Both the position numbers and the translations under genes were made by a program. A stretch of 55,065 nucleotides of DNA from Chitinophaga pinensis (GTDB lineage Bacteria; Bacteroidota; Bacteroidia; Flavobacteriales; Flavobacteriaceae), in the NCBI GenBank assembly GCA_945873505.1, contig CAMCDQ010000009.1, forward strand, positions 1 to 55,065, in the 5' to 3' direction. Positions 25,383 to 33,963 of this stretch are shown here, piece after piece. The notes below the pieces were generated by a model. That model ran no database searches and was not told the DNA's origin. It saw only the letters and a list, made by a program, of their open reading frames with translations. Numbering within the stretch: position 1 is the stretch's first letter; each line of letters begins with the position of its first letter.

Positions 25383-26081
25383 ATGATACAAGCTAAAAAC
25401 ATTCATAAATATTACGACAAACTCCAAGTTCTAAAGGGTGTAGATTTACATATTCAAAAAGGTGAAATTGTATCCATTGTTGGCGCATCAGGTGCAGGAA
25501 AAACAACACTTTTGCAAATATTAGGAACGTTAGACAAACCGAGTAATTCAACTTCAAAAGAGGAAATTAATATAGAAAGTACTCCAAAACTTACTATTAA
25601 TGGCGAAGAAGTTCTAACGATGAATGACAGGGCTTTATCTAAATTTAGAAACTTAAACTTAGGTTTTATCTTTCAATTTCATCAATTATTACCTGAATTT
25701 ACTGCATTGGAAAACGTATGCATCCCTGCTTTTATTGCAAATAAATCCAAACAAGAAACAGAAATTGCAGCAAAAAAATTATTGGATTATTTAGGTCTTT
25801 CTCATCGAATTAATCATAAACCCAATGAACTTTCTGGTGGAGAACAACAACGTGTGGCAGTAGCTAGAGCCTTAATTAACAATCCTGCAATAATTTTTGC
25901 TGACGAACCTTCGGGAAATTTAGATACTGCATCGGCAGAAAATTTGCATCAGCTGTTTTTTAAATTACGGGACGAATTAGGACAAACATTTGTAATTGTA
26001 ACACACAACGAAGAATTGGCAAACATGGCCGACAGAAAGTTGGTTATGGTTGATGGACAAATTAGTTCCTATCTAAAGTAG
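25383..26081 (+). CDS. ABC transporter ATP-binding protein (LolD/MacB type)
   Basis: The 232-residue product is a single nucleotide-binding domain. It has Walker [10 protein letters not shown] (about 36-44), a Q-loop at [16 protein letters not shown], the signature [15 protein letters not shown], Walker [13 protein letters not shown] and the H-loop VTHNEEL. These features fit LolD, which powers lipoprotein release, or MacB/FtsE relatives. An extra 20-residue segment rich in S, E and K (about 58-78) precedes TINGEEV. No permease gene is adjacent. The ATG at 25383 is favoured over an in-frame start at 25356. Confidence 0.88.
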   Translation: MIQAKNIHKYYDKLQVLKGVDLHIQKGEIVSIVGASGAGKTTLLQILGTLDKPSNSTSKEEINIESTPKLTINGEEVLTMNDRALSKFRNLNLGFIFQFHQLLPEFTALENVCIPAFIANKSKQETEIAAKKLLDYLGLSHRINHKPNELSGGEQQRVAVARALINNPAIIFADEPSGNLDTASAENLHQLFFKLRDELGQTFVIVTHNEELANMADRKLVMVDGQISSYLK

Positions 26082-26094
26082 CTTTTTTAAAAGT

Positions 26095-26871
26095 ATGAAT
26101 AAATTCGAATTAAAATCATTTCTCGACGAAAAAGTAGAATTGTACAATAACCCCAATTTTATCGAAAGTGATCCGGTTCAAATTCCACATTTATATTCTC
26201 AAAAAGAAGATGTTGAAATCGCTGGTTTTTTGAGCGCTACAATAGCATGGGGAAATCGTAAAATGATTATCAAAAATTCACATCGAATGATGGATTTAAT
26301 GGGAAATGCGCCTTATGATTTTGTAATGTCGCACAACGAAAATGATTTAGAGCGATTTGAAACTTTTGTACATAGAACATTTAACAGTCAGGATTTTCGT
26401 TTTTTTATAAAAAGTTTACAAAATATTTATACAAATCATAACGGCTTAGAAGCTGTTTTTTATAAAGGACAACTTAAAAATAGTGAATTGAATTCAATGC
26501 AATCTGGCATATCTGAATTCAAAAAAACCTTTTTTGAAATGGAGCATCTTCACAGGACAGAAAAACATGTTTCCGACCCAATGAGTAATTCTGCAGCAAA
26601 GAGAATCAACATGTTCCTTCGCTGGATGGTTCGTAAAGACAATAAGGGCGTGGATTTAGGGATTTGGAAATCTATTTCTCCCGCTTCACTTTCTTGCCCT
26701 TTGGATGTTCATTCTGGAAATGTGGCTCGTAAATTGGGGATTTTAAATCGAAAACAAAATGACGGAAAAGCAGTAACCGAATTGGATTGTTTTCTTAGAG
26801 AATTTGACAATAACGACCCCGTAAAATATGACTTTGCGTTGTTTGGATTGGGTGTTTTTGAAGGATTTTAA
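26095..26871 (+). CDS. TIGR02757 family protein
   Basis: The 258-residue alpha-helical protein has motifs I associate with TIGR02757/DUF2400: GFLSATIAWGNRKMIIKNS (about 44-62), KRINMFLRWMVRKDNKGVDLGIW and LDVHSGNVARKLGIL. The latter resembles the helix-hairpin-helix core of DNA glycosylase-like proteins, but no function is established. It starts 13 bases after the ABC gene on the same strand, so the two may be cotranscribed. Confidence 0.85.
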   Translation: MNKFELKSFLDEKVELYNNPNFIESDPVQIPHLYSQKEDVEIAGFLSATIAWGNRKMIIKNSHRMMDLMGNAPYDFVMSHNENDLERFETFVHRTFNSQDFRFFIKSLQNIYTNHNGLEAVFYKGQLKNSELNSMQSGISEFKKTFFEMEHLHRTEKHVSDPMSNSAAKRINMFLRWMVRKDNKGVDLGIWKSISPASLSCPLDVHSGNVARKLGILNRKQNDGKAVTELDCFLREFDNNDPVKYDFALFGLGVFEGF

Positions 26872-26923
26872 AGCAAATAACATAAATTTATAAAAATAGT
26901 TCACTTTTGGATTTATAAAAACT

Positions 26924-26931
26924 TATTTTTG
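26924..26931 (+). promoter_or_regulatory. -7 box of rlmD only 4 bases before its ATG
   Basis: TATTTTTG matches the consensus perfectly, and GCGC then the ATG at 26936 follow. A start point 5-7 bases downstream would fall on or inside the start codon, giving a leaderless message. A TTG at 26907-26909 has a short spacing of 14. Confidence 0.45.
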
Positions 26932-26935
26932 CGCT

Positions 26936-28348
26936 ATGGCTAGAAAAATTACTGACAAAATCGTATTCGATCATATAAAAGTCCTTGATGCTGGTGCAAA
27001 AGGCGTTTCAGTGGCAAAAGCACCCGATGGAAAAATAATCTTTATTCCTAATGTTGTTCCTGGAGATGTTGTAGATGTTCAAACTTTCAAAAAACGCAAA
27101 GCGTATTATGAAGGAAAAGCTGTGAGATTTCACGAATTTTCAAAACATAGAATAGAACCAATTTGCGAGCACTTTGGCGTTTGTGGAGGTTGTAAGTGGC
27201 AAAACATGAACTACAACCAACAATTATATTACAAACAAAACGAAGTAAAAAATCACCTTCAACGTATTGGAAAAATAGAACTTCCCGAATTGGAACCAAT
27301 TTTAGGTTCTGAAAAACAGTTTTTCTATAGAAACAAAATGGAATTTGGCTTTTCTAACAGCCGTTGGTTAACTGAAGATGAAATTGGAAGTACTGGAGAT
27401 TTAGGAAATAGAAATGCACTTGGATTTCATATTCCAAAAATGTGGGATAAAATTTTAGACATTACAAAATGCCATCTTCAAGAAGACCCTTCCAATGCAA
27501 TTCGTAATGAAGTACGAGAATTTGCAAACCAACATAATCTAACTTTCTTCAATCCAAGAAGTCATGAAGGATTCCTTAGAACACTAATGTTACGAACAGC
27601 ATCGACCGGAGAAATCATGGTGTTAATTCAATTTTTTGAAGAAGACAAACCAAATCGAGAATTGCTTTTAGACCATCTTTACGAAAAATTCCCGCAAATT
27701 ACTTCCTTACAATATGTAATTAATTCAAAAGCAAATGACACTTTATATGATACAAATATAAAATTATACAAAGGCCGTGATTATATTTTGGAAGAAATGG
27801 AAGGTTTGAAATTTAGCATAAATGCCAAATCATTCTACCAAACCAATTCCGACCAAGCCTACGAATTATATAAAATTACAAGAGATTTCGCAGGACTTAC
27901 AGGCAATGAAATTGTTTACGATTTATATACTGGAACTGGAACTATTGCGCAATTTGTATCTAAAAATGCCAAAAAAGTTATTGGTGTAGAAAGTGTTCCT
28001 GAAGCAATTATGGATGCTAAAGCAAATGCCGAAAGAAATAATATTACTAATTGTGAGTTTTATGTTGGTGATATGAAAGTTGTTTTCAACGAGGATTTTA
28101 TCGCACAACACGGGAAACCAGATGTAATAATTACCGATCCACCAAGAGATGGAATGCACAAAGATGTAATTGAACAAATCATGAAAATTGCGCCTGCAAA
28201 AGTAGTTTATGTAAGTTGTAATTCAGCTACACAAGCACGTGATTTAGCGCTAATGGATAAAATATACAAAGTTACTCGTGTTCGTCCTGTTGATATGTTT
28301 CCTCAAACACATCACGTTGAAAACGTAGTACTTTTAGAAAGAAGATAA
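26936..28348 (+). CDS. rlmD: 23S rRNA (uracil-1939-C5)-methyltransferase RlmD
   Basis: It makes m5U in 23S rRNA. The 470-residue product has a TRAM domain (about 1-60), the iron-sulfur cysteines CEHFGVCGGCKWQN (with a fourth cysteine near residue 178), the SAM motif VYDLYTGTGTIAQF, TDPPRDGMHKDV and the catalytic cysteine in VVYVSCNSATQARDL. Length fits the RlmD/RumA group. It stands between two minus-strand-facing regions and has its own promoter. Confidence 0.93.
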   Translation: MARKITDKIVFDHIKVLDAGAKGVSVAKAPDGKIIFIPNVVPGDVVDVQTFKKRKAYYEGKAVRFHEFSKHRIEPICEHFGVCGGCKWQNMNYNQQLYYKQNEVKNHLQRIGKIELPELEPILGSEKQFFYRNKMEFGFSNSRWLTEDEIGSTGDLGNRNALGFHIPKMWDKILDITKCHLQEDPSNAIRNEVREFANQHNLTFFNPRSHEGFLRTLMLRTASTGEIMVLIQFFEEDKPNRELLLDHLYEKFPQITSLQYVINSKANDTLYDTNIKLYKGRDYILEEMEGLKFSINAKSFYQTNSDQAYELYKITRDFAGLTGNEIVYDLYTGTGTIAQFVSKNAKKVIGVESVPEAIMDAKANAERNNITNCEFYVGDMKVVFNEDFIAQHGKPDVIITDPPRDGMHKDVIEQIMKIAPAKVVYVSCNSATQARDLALMDKIYKVTRVRPVDMFPQTHHVENVVLLERR

Positions 28349-28388
28349 CTGTTTTTATGTTCTCTGTTACAAATTATTTAATAGAAAC

Positions 28389-29057
28389 TTACTCTTTTAC
28401 AACAATTATTGTAGCCTTAAATCCAGAGGAAAGGTTCCATTGATTTGCAGAAATTTGCTTACCCTTATCATCATAAACTTGAAATTCAGCAGTGTTTGGA
28501 CCAGATGTTCCTTGATTCAATGCTTCGATATCAATTTTATTGAAACCCTTTTTTAAAGTCATTTCAAATTCTTGAAACTCAGAATCTAGCAATACATTTT
28601 CTTGAATAATCAAGTCATTTATGTAAATTCGAACTCGGTCGCCATCAACAAATTGGTTATCTCGGCAAAGTATTTTCAAGAAAATCGCTTTGGTTTTAAA
28701 GTCACCTAGATTTTGATTTTTTCTAAAAGCCTGGGAAACTTCACCATCACCTACTTTATTCAATTTGTCTTGATAAAAAAGTCCTGGTTTGATAAAATCA
28801 TTTTTTAATGTTAAATCAATTGGCTTGGAACCACCAATTTTTTTAAAAATTATTTCATCCTCTTTTTTCAAAGGAACATCATTAAAATTTGGTTTAATGG
28901 AAGGCAATGAACTAAATTTTGAAGGTGTACTCTTCGATTTAGATATGGGGTTTTTCTTTATTGGGGAAACCTCAATAGAATTATTTCCATTATCAAACTG
29001 AGAATATCCAGTGGCAACAAATAAAAGTGTGCTAATTAATGATAAAATAAATTTCAT
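28389..29057 (-). CDS. secreted protein of unknown function
   Basis: The 222-residue product has a Sec signal peptide (to about ATGYSQ). A low-complexity lysine/serine/proline linker follows (about 30-75, e.g. KKNPISKSKSTPSKFSS). The C-terminal beta-sandwich-like domain contains AIFLKILCRDNQFVDGDRVR, FEMTLKKGFNKIDIEALNQG and AEFQVYDDKGKQ. Repeats of this kind occur in adhesive or matrix-binding domains, but I do not recognise the family. A -7 box TAGATTTG at 29081-29074 lies 17 bases upstream. Confidence 0.7.
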   Translation of the reverse strand: MKFILSLISTLLFVATGYSQFDNGNNSIEVSPIKKNPISKSKSTPSKFSSLPSIKPNFNDVPLKKEDEIIFKKIGGSKPIDLTLKNDFIKPGLFYQDKLNKVGDGEVSQAFRKNQNLGDFKTKAIFLKILCRDNQFVDGDRVRIYINDLIIQENVLLDSEFQEFEMTLKKGFNKIDIEALNQGTSGPNTAEFQVYDDKGKQISANQWNLSSGFKATIIVVKE

Positions 29058-29105
29058 AAACTTAAAAAGGTGTCAAATCTATAATTTTTGATAAATGTAA
29101 ATAAA

Positions 29106-29139
29106 AAAACTTCGCTAATTAATACATTAACGAAGTTTT
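29106..29139 (-). terminator. intrinsic terminator of the aminotransferase gene
   Basis: Stem AAAACTTCG (29106-29114) pairs with 29131-29139, and partial pairing continues in the loop. A run of seven T follows on the minus strand. It lies about 35 bases past the stop. Confidence 0.75.
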
Positions 29140-29174
29140 AAGCTATTAGACGTTATGTCATAGTCAACCAAATA

Positions 29175-30368
29175 TTACTTTGAATTATAAACCAAAATAG
29201 CATCTTTCAATATTTCTACAGAACGAATTAAATCTGATTTCATCAAAACATAAGCAATTCGAACCTCGTTCAAACCAACGCCAGGTGTAGAATAGAATCC
29301 TGCAGCAGGTGCAACCATTACTGTTTCTTTATTTAAATCGTATGATTCCAACATCCATTGCGCAAAAGTATCTGCATTGTCAATTGGCAATTGTGCAATA
29401 CAATAAAAAGCACCTTTTGGTTTACTGACTATTACACCCTCAATCTTATTTAATTCTTCAACTAACGTATCTCTTCGATCTCTATATTCTGTAATTACCT
29501 CGTCAAAATAACTTTGTGGCGTGTCCAAAGCCGCTTCACTCGCAATTTGTGCAAACGTTGGCGGACTCAATCTCGCTTGCGCAAATTTCATCGCAGTAGC
29601 CATCAATTCCTTATTTTTCGAAACAATACAACCAATTCTTGCGCCACACATACTGTATCTTTTGGAAACAGAATCAATCATAATAGCATTTTCTTCCAAT
29701 CCAGGAATATTCATAACCGAATAATGCACATCACCATCATACGTAAATTCACGATATACTTCATCAGCAATCAAAAACAAATCGTGCTTTTTTACCAATT
29801 CGGCAAGTTGCATTATTTCCTCTTTTGAATACAAATAACCAGTTGGATTTCCTGGATTACAAATCAAAATCGCTTTGGTTCTTGGCGTAATTAATTTCTC
29901 AAAGTCTGCAATTGGAGGCAACGCAAATCCTGTTTCTATAGTTGAAATAACAGGTACTACTTTCACGCCAGATGCAGTTGAAAAACCATTGTAATTGGCA
30001 TAAAATGGCTCAGGAATAATTATCTCATCACCATAATCCATTGTACTTCCCATAGCAAATAGCAATGCTTCAGAACCACCAGTAGTAATGATTATATCGG
30101 CAACGTCAATCGGCAAACCTATCTTTTTATAATAATTGGATAACTTCGTTCTATAGCTTTCAAAACCAGCAGAATGACTGTATTCTAAAACCTTAATGTC
30201 AAGATTTTTAATAGAATTCATCGCCACTTCTGGAGTTTTAATATCAGGCTGACCAATATTTAAATGGTATACTTTATTCCCTTTCTTTTTTGCAATATCA
30301 GCATAAGGAACCAATTTACGAATTGGCGATTCCGGCATTTGTTTTCCTTTATTTGAAACTTTAGGCAT
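29175..30368 (-). CDS. pyridoxal phosphate-dependent aminotransferase (aspartate aminotransferase type)
   Basis: The 397-residue fold-type I enzyme has HLNIGQPDIKTPEV (about 35-48), TTGGSEALLFAMG, CNPGNPTGYLYSKEE (170-184), DEVYREFTYDG (202-212), the Schiff-base lysine K236 in DSVSKRYSMCGARIG and the arginine near NEVRIAY for the substrate carboxylate. It is of the Ibeta aspartate/aromatic type. The exact amino acid cannot be read. The start at 30368 (MPKVSNKGKQMP) is preferred over an ATG at 30398. Confidence 0.9.
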   Translation of the reverse strand: MPKVSNKGKQMPESPIRKLVPYADIAKKKGNKVYHLNIGQPDIKTPEVAMNSIKNLDIKVLEYSHSAGFESYRTKLSNYYKKIGLPIDVADIIITTGGSEALLFAMGSTMDYGDEIIIPEPFYANYNGFSTASGVKVVPVISTIETGFALPPIADFEKLITPRTKAILICNPGNPTGYLYSKEEIMQLAELVKKHDLFLIADEVYREFTYDGDVHYSVMNIPGLEENAIMIDSVSKRYSMCGARIGCIVSKNKELMATAMKFAQARLSPPTFAQIASEAALDTPQSYFDEVITEYRDRRDTLVEELNKIEGVIVSKPKGAFYCIAQLPIDNADTFAQWMLESYDLNKETVMVAPAAGFYSTPGVGLNEVRIAYVLMKSDLIRSVEILKDAILVYNSK

Positions 30369-30446
30369 AATGATTCGTTTTGAAATGCAAATTTGCAATA
30401 TTTATTTTGAAAAAACAGAGAATGTAGTAATCTTTATTCCACAAAA

Positions 30447-30470
30447 AAAACGCCTCATTTGAAGCGCTTT
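30447..30470 (-). terminator. intrinsic terminator of the DUF1573 gene
   Basis: On the minus strand AAAGCGCTTC pairs with GAGGCGTTTT if two G-U pairs are allowed, giving a 10-bp RNA stem with an AAAT loop followed by eight T. It lies 17 bases past the stop. Confidence 0.7.
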
Positions 30471-30486
30471 AGTATTTATAAAAACT

Positions 30487-30921
30487 TTATTGACTCGGCA
30501 ATGCTTTTTTCTTTTCCAACAAGTTGACTTCTGGCTTTACAATCACTTCCCCTTTTATTTTCAATGCAATTCTCCCGCTTTCAACATTAACAGCATTCGA
30601 TTCAACCGTAATCGTTTTTCTAATTGGTCCCGGATTCATGTTGTATTTCACTTCAATTTTACCCATTTTACCCGGCAATATCGGTTCGGTAGGTTTTGTA
30701 GGAACCGTACAGCCGCATGTTGATTGCACATTCATAATAATCAACGGTGCATCACCCGTATTTTTAAACTCAAAAGTCCGAATCCCACTGTCCGTATCTT
30801 TTGTAACCGTTCCATAATCTATAGTATTGTCGTTATTCAAAAATTCAATTTTTGCTCCGCTTTGAGCAAAACTAACGACATTTACGGCAACAAAGGCAAA
30901 AAATAAGAGTGCTTTTTTCAT
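30487..30921 (-). CDS. DUF1573 domain protein, periplasmic
   Basis: The 144-residue product has a signal peptide (MKKALLFFAFVAVNVVSFAQ) and one DUF1573 immunoglobulin-like domain: IDYGTVTKDTDSGIRTFEFK, NTGDAPLIIMNVQSTCGCTV with the hallmark CGC, PTKPTEPILPGKMGKIEVKY and RKTITVESNAV. This ASH/MSP-like domain is very common in Bacteroidota. The role is unknown but extracytoplasmic. The C-terminus has a lysine-rich tail. Confidence 0.9.
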   Translation of the reverse strand: MKKALLFFAFVAVNVVSFAQSGAKIEFLNNDNTIDYGTVTKDTDSGIRTFEFKNTGDAPLIIMNVQSTCGCTVPTKPTEPILPGKMGKIEVKYNMNPGPIRKTITVESNAVNVESGRIALKIKGEVIVKPEVNLLEKKKALPSQ

Positions 30922-31013
30922 CGAATCAAAATTTTATTAGTTTATGTAAATTTACTTTCTTTTAATTAATTGCACAAATTTATATTTCCCTTTTTATACT
31001 GTCCATAATTATT

Positions 31014-31021
31014 TACTTTTG
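31014..31021 (+). promoter_or_regulatory. candidate -7 box of valS
   Basis: TACTTTTG fits TAnnTTTG, though no TTG lies at the usual distance. A start here would give a leader of about 180 bases containing the repeat at 31094-31160. Confidence 0.35.
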
Positions 31022-31093
31022 TAGCAATTACAAAAAACGTACCAATTCACAATCTCTTTTTTTTAGGAGCGAAATTTTTGGCATTTTCAGTAA

Positions 31094-31160
31094 TTCATAT
31101 TCCTGCTGTTCGTTACAATCCACGCTAAAAAGCGAGGGATTTTCGCTGCCATCAGGGCTA
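31094..31160 (-). repeat. TAGCCC-type repeat, copy B, in the valS leader
   Basis: Read on the minus strand it begins TAGCCCTGATGGCAGCG at 31160 and passes through AATCC-CT-CGCT-TTTT-AGCG-T-GGATT, a clear two-part hairpin, to CAGCAGGAAT. It matches copy A at 12735 at both ends and in the hairpin, in opposite orientation relative to the downstream gene. Confidence 0.7.
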
Positions 31161-31206
31161 TATTTTTTTTCATTTGAATACTTAGAAATAACGAACAAAC
31201 AATAAA

Positions 31207-33861
31207 ATGACAATTCCATCGCAATTTGACGCTAAAAACATAGAAGATAAATGGTACGAATACTGGATGAAAAATAACTATTTTCATTCCACACCCGACC
31301 ATAGAACGCCTTATACTATTGTCATTCCACCACCTAATGTTACAGGCGTGCTCCATATGGGACACATGCTAAACAACACCATTCAAGACGTATTAATTCG
31401 TCGTGCACGACTAAAAGGATTCAACGCCTGTTGGGTTCCAGGAACCGATCACGCATCTATAGCAACAGAAGCAAAAGTAGTAGCAAAACTAAAAGCCGAA
31501 GGAATCAACAAAGACGATTTAACGCGCCAAGAATTCCTTGCTCACGCTTGGGAATGGACCGATAAATACGGCGGCGTAATCTTGGAACAACTAAAAAAAT
31601 TAGGAGCTTCTTGCGATTGGGAACGCACAAAATTCACCATGGATCCAGATATGTCTGCATCTGTAATCCGTTCTTTCGTTGATTTGCACAAAAAAGGACT
31701 AATTTATCGTGGATTCAGAATGGTAAATTGGGATCCCGAAGCCAAAACAACACTTTCTGACGAAGAAGTGATTTTTGAAGAACAACAGGGAAAATTATAT
31801 TATATAAAGTACAGCCCCCCAACCCCCAAAGGGGGATCTAAGAATCTTGCTGAAGAGATTATTGTTGCTACAACTCGTCCTGAAACAATCTTTGGGGATA
31901 CTGCAATTTGTGTAAACCCAAATGATGAAAGATATGCTCATTTAATTGGTAAAACGGTTGTAGTTCCAATATGTAGTAGAGAAATCCCTGTAATTGCTGA
32001 CGATTATGTTGATATAGAATTTGGAACAGGTTGCCTAAAAGTTACACCTGCTCACGATATGAACGATAAAACCCTTGGAGAAAAACATAATTTAGAAATT
32101 ATCGATATCTTCAATGAAGATGCATCGCTGAATAGTTTTGGGTTGCATTATCAAGGAAAAGACCGTTTTGTAGTTCGGGAAGAAATAGCAAAAGAATTAG
32201 AAGCAAATGGTAGTTTGGTAAAAACAGAAATCCACTTGAACAAAGTAGGAACTTCAGAAAGAACCAAAGCCGTAATCGAACCTCGTTTATCTGATCAATG
32301 GTTCCTCAAAATGGAAGATTTGGTAAAACCCGCCATAAAATCGGTGTTGGTTGATGGAGAAATAAAATTGCATCCAGCTCGCTTTAATAATACCTATGCG
32401 CATTGGTTGAATAACATTCGTGATTGGAATATTTCTCGTCAATTATGGTGGGGACAACAAATTCCCGCGTACTTTTATGGAGATGGAAAAGAAGATTTCG
32501 TAGTTGCCGAAAATATCGAAGAAGCTCTAGTTTTAGCGAAATCCAAAACCAACAACCAACAACTAACAACCAGCAACCTTCGCCAAGACGTTGATGCTTT
32601 AGACACTTGGTTTTCTTCTTGGCTTTGGCCAATGTCAGTTTTTGGAGGGATTATGAATCCTGAAAACGAAGATTTCAAATATTATTATCCAACAAATGAC
32701 TTGGTTACAGGTCCAGATATTTTATTTTTCTGGGTTGCCCGAATGATAATTGCAGGTTACGAATACACAGGTAAAAAACCATTTACAAATGTATATTTAA
32801 CAGGTTTAGTACGCGACAAACAACGCCGAAAAATGTCAAAATCATTAGGAAATTCTCCTGATCCATTGGACTTAATAGAAAAATTTGGTGCCGATGGCGT
32901 TCGTGTAGGATTGCTTTTGAGCGCTTCTGCTGGAAACGACATTATGTTTGACGAAGAATTGTGCAACCAAGGAAAAGGATTTACCAATAAGATTTGGAAT
33001 GCCTTTAAATTAATTCGGGGTTGGGAAGTTAGCGCTACTATACCTCAGCCAGAGGCATCCAAAGTTGCCATTGAATGGTACGAAGCAAAATTGCAACAAA
33101 CCCTTTTGGAAATTGAAGATAATTTTGAAAAATACAGAATTTCTGATGCTTTAATGGGAATTTACAAATTGGTTTGGGACGATTTCTGTTCTTGGTTTCT
33201 AGAAATGATAAAACCTGCCTATCAAGCGCCAATTGACAAAATTACTTTTGATAAAGCAATTGAAATGCTAGAAAGTAACTTGAAATTATTGCATCCATTT
33301 ATGCCATTTTTAACTGAGGAAATCTGGCATTACATTGCAGAACGAACGCCAGAAGAAGCTTTAATTGTTTCGACTTGGCCTGTTTTAAAACCATTTAACG
33401 AAAGTTTAATTGCTGATTTTGAAACTACAATGGAAGTAATTTCTGGAATTAGAACCATCAGAAAAGACAAAAACATTCCTTTCAAAGATAGTATTGAATT
33501 AAAAATTATTAATAACGACGCCGTTTCTACTTATTTTGATTCGGTTGTAACCAAATTAGGAAACATATCCACATTAAACTATGTAACCGAAAAAGTGGAT
33601 GGCGCTTTATCATTTCGAGTGAAATCAAATGAATATTTTATCCCAATTACGGGTAGTATAAATTTAGAAGACGAAATTTCGAAATTATCGGAAGAACTGA
33701 AATACATTCAAGGATTTTTGAAATCGGTTCAAGCAAAATTATCCAATGAAAAATTTGTTACTGGAGCTCCTGAAAAAGTATTGGCAAATGAAAAACAAAA
33801 AGAAGCCGATGCTTTAGCAAAAATTGCAACAATCGAGCAAAGTTTATCGAGTTTGAAATAA
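31207..33861 (+). CDS. valS: valine--tRNA ligase
   Basis: It charges tRNA-Val with valine and edits mischarged threonine. The 884-residue class I enzyme has the HIGH-type motif HMGH at 50-53 in PPNVTGVLHMGHMLN, editing-domain segments ATTRPETIFGDTA (about 221-233) and GTGCLKVTPAHD, the KMSKS motif near residue 543 (RKMSKSLGN) and a C-terminal coiled coil (about 820-884). Residues 203-211 (SPPTPKGGS) are encoded by a half-copy of a genomic repeat, and residues about 446-456 (NNQQLTTSN) form a second low-complexity insert. Both lie where length is variable. Confidence 0.96.
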   Translation: MTIPSQFDAKNIEDKWYEYWMKNNYFHSTPDHRTPYTIVIPPPNVTGVLHMGHMLNNTIQDVLIRRARLKGFNACWVPGTDHASIATEAKVVAKLKAEGINKDDLTRQEFLAHAWEWTDKYGGVILEQLKKLGASCDWERTKFTMDPDMSASVIRSFVDLHKKGLIYRGFRMVNWDPEAKTTLSDEEVIFEEQQGKLYYIKYSPPTPKGGSKNLAEEIIVATTRPETIFGDTAICVNPNDERYAHLIGKTVVVPICSREIPVIADDYVDIEFGTGCLKVTPAHDMNDKTLGEKHNLEIIDIFNEDASLNSFGLHYQGKDRFVVREEIAKELEANGSLVKTEIHLNKVGTSERTKAVIEPRLSDQWFLKMEDLVKPAIKSVLVDGEIKLHPARFNNTYAHWLNNIRDWNISRQLWWGQQIPAYFYGDGKEDFVVAENIEEALVLAKSKTNNQQLTTSNLRQDVDALDTWFSSWLWPMSVFGGIMNPENEDFKYYYPTNDLVTGPDILFFWVARMIIAGYEYTGKKPFTNVYLTGLVRDKQRRKMSKSLGNSPDPLDLIEKFGADGVRVGLLLSASAGNDIMFDEELCNQGKGFTNKIWNAFKLIRGWEVSATIPQPEASKVAIEWYEAKLQQTLLEIEDNFEKYRISDALMGIYKLVWDDFCSWFLEMIKPAYQAPIDKITFDKAIEMLESNLKLLHPFMPFLTEEIWHYIAERTPEEALIVSTWPVLKPFNESLIADFETTMEVISGIRTIRKDKNIPFKDSIELKIINNDAVSTYFDSVVTKLGNISTLNYVTEKVDGALSFRVKSNEYFIPITGSINLEDEISKLSEELKYIQGFLKSVQAKLSNEKFVTGAPEKVLANEKQKEADALAKIATIEQSLSSLK
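31813..31839 (+). repeat. in-frame half-copy of the C/G-rich repeat inside valS
   Basis: AGCCCCCCAACCCCCAAAGG and the following GGGATCT match the first arm of the element at 43165-43191 with one substitution. The reading frame is kept and the segment codes for SPPTPKGGS. The second arm is absent. Confidence 0.85.
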
Positions 33862-33907
33862 TGAATTAAAATAGTAAAGCAAAGTATAAAACTTGTAATA
33901 CTAAATT

Positions 33908-33938
33908 TTGGACATTGCAGTTTTTTAAAGTAATTTTG
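33908..33938 (+). promoter_or_regulatory. purL promoter
   Basis: TTG at 33908-33910, exactly 20 bases, then TAATTTTG at 33931-33938. The predicted start is about 20 bases before the ATG at 33964. It is one of the best consensus promoters in the window. Confidence 0.7.
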
Positions 33939-33963
33939 CACAACACAACAATAACTACAAAAA

